Source: Muribaculaceae bacterium
Lineage (GTDB): Bacteria > Bacteroidota > Bacteroidia > Bacteroidales > Muribaculaceae
Reading direction: 5' to 3'
DNA: 12,195 nucleotides
Assembly: GCA_017962285.1 (NCBI GenBank)
Contig: JAGCVR010000007.1
Span: 1-12,195 of the forward strand
Made by a program: the position numbers and the translations under genes. The stretch's first letter is position 1, and each line of letters begins with the position of its first letter. Positions 7,233 through 12,195 of this stretch are shown here, piece by piece. The notes under the pieces were generated by a model. The model ran no database searches. It was not told the origin of the DNA and worked only from the letters and a program-made list of their open reading frames with translations.

Positions 7233-8690
7233 ATGACTGCCGCCATGAACATATTACCCACCATCGACGCGCAAGACAAGCATTTGCTCAACTTTGGCAA
7301 GGCCGTGCTATCGGCACTGCCCTATGACCCAAGCGATGACCAAATGCTGCTCATTGCCGGATTCGGGCATTTCCTGCTCTATGGCGGTGAGCGCTCGGCA
7401 TTTCTGCTCAACGGATACGCGGGAACGGGCAAGACATCCATGACAGGAGCTATGGTCAAGGTGCTTTCGGAGGCTGGAACAAAAACCGTGCTGCTCGCGC
7501 CCACAGGCCGTGCGGCTAAAATCTTTGCCGACTACTCAGGACACTCGGCATTCACACTCCACCGCAAAATCTACCGCCAGCGATCCTATGGTCCCGACGG
7601 CACCTTCAACCTTGCCGAGAACAAGCATCGCGACACCATCTTCATCGTTGATGAGGCATCCATGATCGCCAATCACAGTGCCGACGGAGCAGTGTTCGGT
7701 TCAGGTCACCTGCTCGATGACCTGATTGAATACGTGTATCAAGGTCAGAATTGCCGGCTGATGCTCATCGGCGACGAAGCGCAGCTGCCTCCTGTGGGGC
7801 AGAGTCTGAGTCCGGCTCTTAACGTGAGTGTAGTAGAGGGATATGGGCTGCAGGTTTACAAGGTGGGGCTCACATCCATTGCCCGGCAGGCCCAGGAATC
7901 AGGAATTGTGCACAATGCCACAATGCTGCGGCAGATCATGGGTGCCGAAAAGCTGGTGATACCAAAGCTGGATGTAAGCAGTTTCCCCGATTTGGAGGCG
8001 CTCAGCGGCGAATTTGTAATTGAACGGATAGAGGACTGCTACAATGGCGATGGACTGAGCGAAACCGCCATCATCACGCGTTCAAACAAGCGCGCCGTGC
8101 TCTATAACGCCGCCATACGTAACCAGATACTCTACCGCGAAGAGGAACTCTCCTCTGGCGACATCCTGCTTGTGGCAAAGAACAACTACTTCTGGAGCGA
8201 GGAATACGACGACGTGGATTTCATCGCCAACGGCGACGTGGTGCGGGTGGTGCGCATCTGGGGTGAAGCGGAGCGCCGCTATGGTCTGCGTTTCATCAAC
8301 GCCACCGTGGAATTTCCTTTCAGGCAGAATCTGGAAATGGACGTTAAAGTGGTGCTCGACTGTCTTTTCAGCGACTCCCCCGCACTCTCCGCCGAGCAAA
8401 GCCAGCAACTTTTCAACGGCGTAATGAGCAGTCTTTCGGGCGACAAGCCGACGAGACTGCGCGCACTGAAAAAAGACCCGTACTACAATGCCCTGCAAGT
8501 GAAATATGCTTATGCCATGACCTGTCACAAATCGCAGGGCGGACAGTGGAAAAACGTCTTCATCGACATGGGTGGCATAGCACCCGAGTCCATGGAGACC
8601 CTCGACTTTCTCCGCTGGCTCTACACAGCCATTACCCGAGCCACCCGGAAAGTTTACCTCGTCAACTACCTTCCCGCCACAGAAAATTAA
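7233..8690 (+). CDS. RecD/Dda-like SF1B DNA helicase
   Basis: 485 aa, cytoplasmic. An ATP-driven DNA helicase of superfamily 1B (RecD2, Dda and Pif1 relatives) for DNA repair or fork processing. The motifs are complete: Walker A GYAGTGKTS (61-69), motif Ia LLAPTGRAA (87-95), Walker B FIVDEAS (137-143, D140/E141), motif III GDEAQLPPVG (180-189), the UvrD_C_2-type block CHKSQGGQW (431-439) and motif VI YTAITRATRKVYLV (464-477) with its arginine finger. It is close in size to phage T4 Dda (439 aa) and much shorter than RecD2, lacking a long N-terminal extension. ATG 7233 fits the promoter; ATG 7245 (residue 5) is an alternative. It has its own promoter and no cotranscribed neighbour. Proteins of this type are common in Bacteroidales chromosomes, so no link to a mobile element is implied. 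Confidence 0.92.
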   Translation: MTAAMNILPTIDAQDKHLLNFGKAVLSALPYDPSDDQMLLIAGFGHFLLYGGERSAFLLNGYAGTGKTSMTGAMVKVLSEAGTKTVLLAPTGRAAKIFADYSGHSAFTLHRKIYRQRSYGPDGTFNLAENKHRDTIFIVDEASMIANHSADGAVFGSGHLLDDLIEYVYQGQNCRLMLIGDEAQLPPVGQSLSPALNVSVVEGYGLQVYKVGLTSIARQAQESGIVHNATMLRQIMGAEKLVIPKLDVSSFPDLEALSGEFVIERIEDCYNGDGLSETAIITRSNKRAVLYNAAIRNQILYREEELSSGDILLVAKNNYFWSEEYDDVDFIANGDVVRVVRIWGEAERRYGLRFINATVEFPFRQNLEMDVKVVLDCLFSDSPALSAEQSQQLFNGVMSSLSGDKPTRLRALKKDPYYNALQVKYAYAMTCHKSQGGQWKNVFIDMGGIAPESMETLDFLRWLYTAITRATRKVYLVNYLPATEN

Positions 8691-8825
8691 AACATTTCGT
8701 ATTTTTGGATATTTACACCAAAAACATTTGCGTAAAACAAAAAACCATTTATTACTGTCCGATAAAAACATTACTTCTAGCAACAATTTTTGTATTACAG
8801 TTTTTAAATTACTTTTGATTATATG
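8691..8825. other. AT-rich spacer after the helicase
   Basis: No gene is seen. TTTTTGG (8702-8708) and CCAAAAA (8718-8724) form a 7-bp AT-rich stem with a 9-base loop, a weak candidate for the helicase transcript end. The rest is AT-rich and contains the promoter-like sequence at 8789-8817. Confidence 0.5.
8789..8817 (+). promoter_or_regulatory. Possible promoter in front of the hairpin array
   Basis: TTTG (8789-8792), 17 bases, then TACTTTTG (8810-8817), a perfect -7 element with a spacer two bases short. The predicted start, about 8824, coincides with the first stem-loop (GGGTTT/AAACCC from 8826). No comparable site was found reading into the array from the other side. Spacing makes it tentative. 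Confidence 0.4.
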
Positions 8826-8856
8826 GGGTTTACTTTGAAACCCGTAGTGTTGACGG

Positions 8857-8973
8857 GCAAGTCGAAGACTTGCTGATGTGCTTAACACATTATGCGTACC
8901 AGCTTGCAGAGCTGGTGCGCACTGTGTGAATTGGACCGAATGATGGGTGGCACGTCGGAGATGTGCCGTAGTG
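8857..8973 (+). repeat. Left arm of the inverted stem-loop element
   Basis: Modules in order: hairpin A, GCAAGTC-GAA-GACTTGC (8857-8873); hairpin B, ATGTG-CTTAA-CACAT (8876-8890); hairpin C, an 11-bp stem with one G-T wobble (8894-8904 with 8910-8920); GCACTGTGTGA (8919-8929); hairpin D, GGCACGTC-GGA-GATGTGCC (8949-8967), followed by CGTAGTG (8967-8973). CGTAGTG also occurs at 8843-8849 just before hairpin A. Confidence 0.75.
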
Positions 8974-9004
8974 GTTGCGACTGTCGCCAATACTTGATAA
9001 TACA

Positions 9005-9119
9005 ACGGCACATCTTACGAAGTGCCACCTTTGTGTGCGTATCTGCTCACACAGTGCCGCCCACAGCTGCGCCATGAACGGCACAATGTGTTTTGCACTA
9101 CGCCAAGTCTAGCGACTTG
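9005..9119 (-). repeat. Right arm of the inverted stem-loop element
   Basis: Inverted, diverged counterpart of the left arm. In plus order: D', GGCACATC-TTAC-GAAGTGCC with one mismatch (9007-9026); TCACACAGTGC (9047-9057), the exact complement of the left-arm 11-mer; C', GTGCCG/CGGCAC (9054-9059 with 9079-9084); B', complement of GTGCAAAACACATT; CACTACG (9096-9102), the complement of CGTAGTG; A', CAAGTC-TAGC-GACTTG (9104-9119). Loops and inner bases differ from the left arm while stems are kept. Confidence 0.75.
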
Positions 9120-9180
9120 TCTGAGCTATTGAACGTGAGCTTTTTTATAATTAATGTTATCGTTATCCTAAATAATCACC

Positions 9181-9212
9181 AAAATTCCATTGCCAGTCCT
9201 AAATGGATTTTT
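9181..9212 (+). terminator. Possible plus-strand terminator after the array
   Basis: AAAT, a bulged T, then CCATT (9187-9191) face AATGG (9202-9206) followed by ATTTTT (9207-9212). Stem with a 10-base loop running into a T-rich end. It would stop plus-strand transcripts coming from the array before they meet the convergent minus-strand operon. Confidence 0.4.
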
Positions 9213-9226
9213 AAGCGGACACTAAT

Positions 9227-9247
9227 AAAAAAATCAGGCCTACCTGA
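9227..9247 (-). terminator. Intrinsic terminator of the PI-PLC/OMP transcript
   Basis: On the minus strand TCAGG-TAGG-CCTGA (9234-9247) is followed at once by seven T residues (complement of 9227-9233). It lies 70 bases beyond the stop codon of the outer-membrane protein gene. Confidence 0.65.
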
Positions 9248-9257
9248 GATGAACGAG

Positions 9258-9291
9258 GCGACCTCATTCCCGGGGCAGGGAATGAGGTCGC
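9258..9291 (-). other. Perfect 14-bp hairpin after the OMP gene
   Basis: GCGACCTCATTCCC (9258-9271) and GGGAATGAGGTCGC (9278-9291) form a perfect stem with a 6-base loop, in the 3' untranslated region of the outer-membrane protein gene. No T-run follows it on either strand, so it is more likely an mRNA 3'-end stabiliser working with the terminator at 9227-9247 than a terminator alone. Confidence 0.6.
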
Positions 9292-9316
9292 TTGACAGTT
9301 GATTATCTGTGAAAGA

Positions 9317-10180
9317 TTAGTAAATCTTGTATGCGAGACGCAGTTGAATCATGGGGTAAGCACTGAACCATGATATGAAGTGCGTAATGCCCGCTTCCTT
9401 CGACGTAGATTTTATTTTCGTACCGTTGTTGAGCACAAACTCCGGCGAGCCCCAGAACAAGAGACCGGCATCGATGGCGAAACTCAAGCGGTGATGGCGA
9501 GCCATGCTTTGTCCAAAGCCGATACCAAGATATGGCTTCACAGCCCATGTCTTCATCTTCACGTCGATGTTGTAGTTCTCATCGGCGGTGAACACGTAGT
9601 CGCCAAACTTGAGTCCTATCGGGGGATAGTTGGTGCGGAACAGGTTGTTGTAGTCCTGTACCTTTTGATTGGCGTCGTAGAGCGATTGCAGCGCACCATC
9701 GTTGGTGTTGCGGAAGTGCAGGAATGTGCGGCTGCCCGCAAAGAGTCCTGCGGAAAAATAGAATGGTGTCGGGAACGGGTGTACCTCAGCCAAGACGAAG
9801 GCGTTCCAGAAGCGCGGCTTTAAGGCGAGCTCCACCTTGTCGACCATCTTTGCGCGCCTCACGGCATCGTCTTCAACGAGTTGCATCTGCGTAATTTCGC
9901 TTGCTGTGTTAATTGCCTTGAACTTGATGTCGCCAAAGGCATTGCCCACGATACCGGCACGCACGGTGACGATACGGTGTAAGGGCATAGCCACGTCGAT
10001 TCCGACTCCGCCCAATCCCGACTGGAGTCCCACGGCAAGGTGGTTCAACATGCCGTTCTCGCTGTGAAGTTGCAGGTTTTTGTTTTCCTGTGCGCCTGCG
10101 GCAGGTGTAAGGAGCGCTATTGTCGCAGCCACCATTGCCACACGGCAAAACTGTGATATAAATTTTCTATACTGTTTCAT
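9317..10180 (-). CDS. Predicted outer-membrane beta-barrel protein
   Basis: 287 aa, function unknown. A signal peptide is clear: basic N-terminus, hydrophobic segment about residues 14-25, cleavage after TPAAGA at residue 30. The mature part alternates polar and hydrophobic residues in strand-like stretches separated by turns (HLAVGLQSGLGGVGIDVAM, then VTVRAGIVGNAFG, FYFSAGLFAGSRTFLHF, KPYLGIGFGQSM, RLSFAIDAGLLFWG, MIQLRLAYKIY) and ends in an aromatic residue, all usual for outer-membrane barrels assembled by BAM. I estimate ten or more strands. It starts 21 bases after the PI-PLC-like gene and is probably cotranscribed with it, so the two may work together at the cell surface, but no direct evidence shows this. 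The gene is followed by terminator hairpins. Confidence 0.85.
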   Translation of the reverse strand: MKQYRKFISQFCRVAMVAATIALLTPAAGAQENKNLQLHSENGMLNHLAVGLQSGLGGVGIDVAMPLHRIVTVRAGIVGNAFGDIKFKAINTASEITQMQLVEDDAVRRAKMVDKVELALKPRFWNAFVLAEVHPFPTPFYFSAGLFAGSRTFLHFRNTNDGALQSLYDANQKVQDYNNLFRTNYPPIGLKFGDYVFTADENYNIDVKMKTWAVKPYLGIGFGQSMARHHRLSFAIDAGLLFWGSPEFVLNNGTKIKSTSKEAGITHFISWFSAYPMIQLRLAYKIY

Positions 10181-10201
10181 AACGATTCCAAAGCATATTG
10201 A

Positions 10202-11452
10202 TTATTTAAAGAACTTCTTATTAGACTTCACAAGCAGGTTGGTCAGCGACAGACTGCGTGGATAGAAACCATAGAGGTAGTCGCTGGTGTATGGTGTGCC
10301 TCCGTTGATTATACAACGCACGTAATCGTGGCACGCCATGTCGATGGGCATAATGCCAAGAGTGCCCTCGTTTGCAAGCAGATCTTCGATTACTTTGGGG
10401 TGCAGGTTCGAGGCATTGGTGATATATCCTCGTGCCGAAACCTCAGTGTAGGCAGAGCAGTGGTTCACAATCCAGATGTTCTCGTCGCTCGCGGTAGCCT
10501 CGCGTGCGCTCTTCATCATTGCGAGCACAGTAGTAATCTTGTTTTCCATGCGCTTCGGGGTCGTGGTCTTGTAGTAGTCCTGCTTATAGAGTGTAGCGTT
10601 GATGCTCGGATCCTCCATGTTGTAGATTGCGCAGCTGCGCTGCTTGTCGGGGTGCAACGTCTCATCCACGTCGGGGTCCTCGTCGGGCCAGTCACAATAT
10701 GCCACGGGATAGTGGAACTCGGCATTGAAGGGACGCAGGTCGTAACGGCTGAACCACAAAATCTTGCCGCGCATCTCGCCCACGGTAATGTCGGGATGCC
10801 AACTCTTGACAAACAGCCCGTCGTACTTAGACTTCGAGAGGACCTTGTTGAGCAGGATGGTCCAGTTCTGCTGGCTCTCCATACCATTGTCGGCCTGTAT
10901 TTTCACAATGAAGAACTCCGTTGGGTGTGCCTTGAGGAATTGCTGCATCCAGTCGATAGATTCCTCCAACGAAACATTCACCTCGGTAAAGCCGTGCGCG
11001 AGGCGCATGATTTGCCTGTCTTCCGACGTTTTGGCGAGGGTATCGACAGCCACCACCGGACGGAAGTCGAAGAAACGAATGCCACAATTCATCTGCTCGT
11101 CAAAGGTCGAAACCTGACTGATTGCCATGATGTTGGAGAAATACTTTACAATCGGGGTATAGAATCCCATCCCGGTCATGCTGTCGTGAGTACCGGGAAT
11201 GCTGAGCTTGCACACCTTCACATCGTCGCGCACAAGCGACAGCCAGTCGGAAAGCGGCGTGGCGAGGTCATAGGGGTACTGGATGTCGTCTTCGTACCCT
11301 TCGGAGAAGAGGAAGGGCACGTCCAACGAATTTTCGTCGTAGTACCGCGCTCCTTTATCTTCGTCACAACTGCTAAACAGAGTGGCGCCAAGCATTGCAA
11401 GTGCCATGATAAAGGAATAACTCCATTTTGTTTGTTTAAAATCTATTTTCAT
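10202..11452 (-). CDS. PI-PLC X-domain lipoprotein
   Basis: 416 aa. It belongs to the phosphatidylinositol-specific phospholipase C X-domain superfamily, which cleaves phosphoinositides or related phosphodiesters by acid-base catalysis. The N-terminus is a lipoprotein signal ending in LFSSC (C29), followed by DEDKG; acidic residues just after the Cys resemble the Bacteroidota surface-export signal, so a surface location is likely. The catalytic block IPGTHDS gives H89 and D90 (H32/D33 in Bacillus cereus PI-PLC), GIRFFDFRP gives R126 (R69), and RLAHG gives H153 (H82). Later parts of the TIM barrel are seen at FFIVKIQ, ILWFSRYD and IWIVNHCS. At 416 aa it is about 90-100 residues longer than the B. 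cereus enzyme. No calcium-site set could be confirmed by eye. It is first in an apparent two-gene unit with the outer-membrane barrel. Substrate (host or bacterial inositol lipid, GPI anchor, or other) is unknown. Confidence 0.88.
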   Translation of the reverse strand: MKIDFKQTKWSYSFIMALAMLGATLFSSCDEDKGARYYDENSLDVPFLFSEGYEDDIQYPYDLATPLSDWLSLVRDDVKVCKLSIPGTHDSMTGMGFYTPIVKYFSNIMAISQVSTFDEQMNCGIRFFDFRPVVAVDTLAKTSEDRQIMRLAHGFTEVNVSLEESIDWMQQFLKAHPTEFFIVKIQADNGMESQQNWTILLNKVLSKSKYDGLFVKSWHPDITVGEMRGKILWFSRYDLRPFNAEFHYPVAYCDWPDEDPDVDETLHPDKQRSCAIYNMEDPSINATLYKQDYYKTTTPKRMENKITTVLAMMKSAREATASDENIWIVNHCSAYTEVSARGYITNASNLHPKVIEDLLANEGTLGIMPIDMACHDYVRCIINGGTPYTSDYLYGFYPRSLSLTNLLVKSNKKFFK

Positions 11453-11505
11453 CTGCTATAGAAACTTAAAAAATTAATAGTTTATTCTAAAATCCGAAGC
11501 CCGAG

Positions 11506-11524
11506 TTAATGACTGTCTCATTAA
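11506..11524 (-). terminator. Weak hairpin between antiporter and PI-PLC genes
   Basis: TTAATGA (complement of 11518-11524) and TCATTAA (complement of 11506-11512) form a perfect 7-bp stem with a 5-base loop, 4 bases after the antiporter stop. A run of T follows only after about 12 bases (GGATTTTAG), so it is a weak terminator at best. The 75-base gap also holds an imperfect -7 element, TAATTTTT (11469-11476, minus), that could serve the PI-PLC gene. Confidence 0.4.
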
Positions 11525-11527
11525 AAC

Positions 11528-12195
11528 TTATGATTGTTCTTGTCTTTGCTCTTGTTCCCGTTCATTCAGGTTACGGGTAAACGTCTTTGTCAACTTATCG
11601 TTGCGCTTTTCAAGACGGGACGAATGGAATATAAACAGCGCAATGGCTATCACGGCGAAGATGCCGAGCATGCCGCTCTTGGGCAGCGTGTTGCCGATGA
11701 TATAGGCGATGAAAGCGGCGCCGATAGCTAAACGCAGAATACCAAATGCCGAAATCTTTATACGCATAAGGTTGCCTCCTTCTTCCCAGAGCTTGTTCAC
11801 GTTGTCGCTGTAGCCGCCTCGGCGCATCAGAGACCAGATGAAGGGCGCGCAGACGGATAGAGTGACAAAAGCAATGACGATGCCCGACCATGGCTCAGGC
11901 AGCAAGTTCAAAATCAGCGGCGCGCCGTAATAGTACATGATGGCGATAATCGCCACACAGAGCACACTGTTGATAAGCATAATCATGATAAAGCGCTTGA
12001 ATTCAGTACGCCACAGCTGCCGCATCTCGTTGGTTTCTTTTTTCTTCTCATTTTCGGTGGCATTTCTCTCCAACTTAGCTATCCACTTGGCAGGCAGCAC
12101 GCGGGCCACCGCATTGTAGGCCGGCTCAGCCAGACGTATCATATAAGGTGTGGTGAACGTAGTGAATACCGACACCGCCACGACGATGGGATATA
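11528..12195 (-). CDS. CPA2-type cation:proton antiporter, C-terminal part (cut by window edge)
   Basis: 221 residues are visible; the frame stays open to the right edge (reading YPIVVAVSVFTTFTTPYMIRLAEP), so the GTG at 12181 is not the true start. The SVFTTFTTPYMIRL stretch is what I expect at the end of the exchanger core of Bacteroidales Na+/H+ or K+/H+ antiporters of the CPA2 (KefB-like) family. After a charged linker (about residues 30-60) there are about four more predicted membrane segments: around IMIMLINSVLCVAIIAIMYY, GIVIAFVTLSVCAPFIWSL, LRLAIGAAFIAYIIG and MLGIFAVIAIALFIF. The tail is highly charged, rich in Glu, Gln, Arg and Lys. No TrkA_N or TrkA_C regulatory domain is recognised in the visible part. 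Inner-membrane location. The gene ends 75 bases before the PI-PLC gene on the same strand. The exact ion is unknown. Confidence 0.78.
   Translation of the reverse strand, partial: YPIVVAVSVFTTFTTPYMIRLAEPAYNAVARVLPAKWIAKLERNATENEKKKETNEMRQLWRTEFKRFIMIMLINSVLCVAIIAIMYYYGAPLILNLLPEPWSGIVIAFVTLSVCAPFIWSLMRRGGYSDNVNKLWEEGGNLMRIKISAFGILRLAIGAAFIAYIIGNTLPKSGMLGIFAVIAIALFIFHSSRLEKRNDKLTKTFTRNLNEREQEQRQEQS

Larger units (their letters stand above)
8826..9146 (+). ncRNA. Mirror-image stem-loop array: candidate structured RNA or palindromic repeat element
   Basis: Eight or so short hairpins are packed into about 320 bases with no credible gene. It opens with GGGTTT (8826-8831) facing AAACCC (8838-8843), then holds a left arm (8857-8973), a short centre, and a right arm (9005-9119) that repeats the left arm's modules in inverted order. 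Long-range pairs include 8919-8929 with 9047-9057 (11 bp perfect) and 8946-8953 with 9022-9029 (8 bp perfect). It ends with a weak AGCT/AGCT stem and six T residues (9141-9146). A promoter-like sequence precedes it on plus. The base composition is clearly richer in GC than the flanks. I see no RNase P, tmRNA or SRP RNA signature. Whether it is transcribed is unknown; a REPIN/MITE-like DNA element is an equal alternative, and the plus orientation is inferred only from the promoter. Confidence 0.5.

Noticed and set aside
8082..9011. 309-residue minus frame running from the helicase into the hairpin array
   Set aside because: Most of it is antisense to the helicase C-terminus with its conserved motifs, and the rest crosses palindromic hairpins; no domain is recognised.
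8892..9077. Short open frames inside the stem-loop array
   Set aside because: Frames on both strands simply read through hairpins; there is no start context or protein-like composition.
8826..9146. CRISPR array or known housekeeping RNA (RNase P, tmRNA, SRP RNA)
   Set aside because: Repeats are inverted and unevenly spaced, not regular direct repeats with spacers; no tRNA-like end, RNase P core or SRP tetraloop signature was seen.
10328..11461. 377-residue open frame on plus, opposite the PI-PLC gene
   Set aside because: The minus-strand frame has a lipoprotein signal and PI-PLC motifs. The plus frame shows no recognisable domain and fits the long antisense frames common in GC-biased genes.

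Overview
This window looks like a chromosomal segment of a Bacteroidales bacterium (phylum Bacteroidota). The evidence is the repeated TAnnTTTG promoter elements (at least three near-perfect copies, with a TTG/TTTG about 19-20 bases upstream), start regions that are A-rich with little Shine-Dalgarno signal, and proteins typical of gut Bacteroidales: a periplasmic GH78/GH2 pair, a lipoprotein with acidic residues right after the acylated Cys, and a beta-barrel outer-membrane protein. Family level (Muribaculaceae or Prevotellaceae, for example) cannot be fixed from this sequence alone. No transposase, integrase, CRISPR array or plasmid gene is seen.

Layout. At the left edge (1-387, minus) is most of sufE, the sulfur-transfer partner of cysteine desulfurase. 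Divergent from it is a plus-strand glycan cluster: a secreted GH78 alpha-L-rhamnosidase (525-3158), a secreted GH2 beta-mannosidase-like enzyme 7 bases later (3166-5571), and a cytoplasmic ROK-family sugar kinase (5625-6584) after a 53-base gap that holds a tandem 8-bp repeat. The two hydrolases probably trim rhamnose- and mannose-type (or related) residues in the periplasm, and the kinase probably phosphorylates a released hexose.

From 6585 to 7232 lies a tRNA zone: tRNA-Phe(GAA) on plus with its own promoter and terminator, and tRNA-Ser(GGA) on minus with its own promoter. The tRNA-Phe carries three pyrimidine-pyrimidine mismatches in three different stems, while the tRNA-Ser is clean. A plus-strand RecD/Dda-like SF1B helicase (7233-8690) follows, with a perfect promoter.

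The 626-base gap 8691-9316 has no credible gene but is not empty. About 8826-9146 is a dense array of stem-loops arranged as two mirror-image arms (8857-8973 and 9005-9119) that share the same modules in inverted order. A promoter-like sequence lies just before it and terminator-like hairpins after it. It is either an undescribed structured RNA or a REPIN/MITE-like palindromic element, and it is the most interesting object in the window.

On the minus strand at the right end are the C-terminal part of a CPA2-type cation:proton antiporter (11528 to the edge), a PI-PLC X-domain lipoprotein (10202-11452), and a beta-barrel outer-membrane protein (9317-10180). The last two are 21 bases apart and probably cotranscribed, ending at hairpins in 9227-9291.
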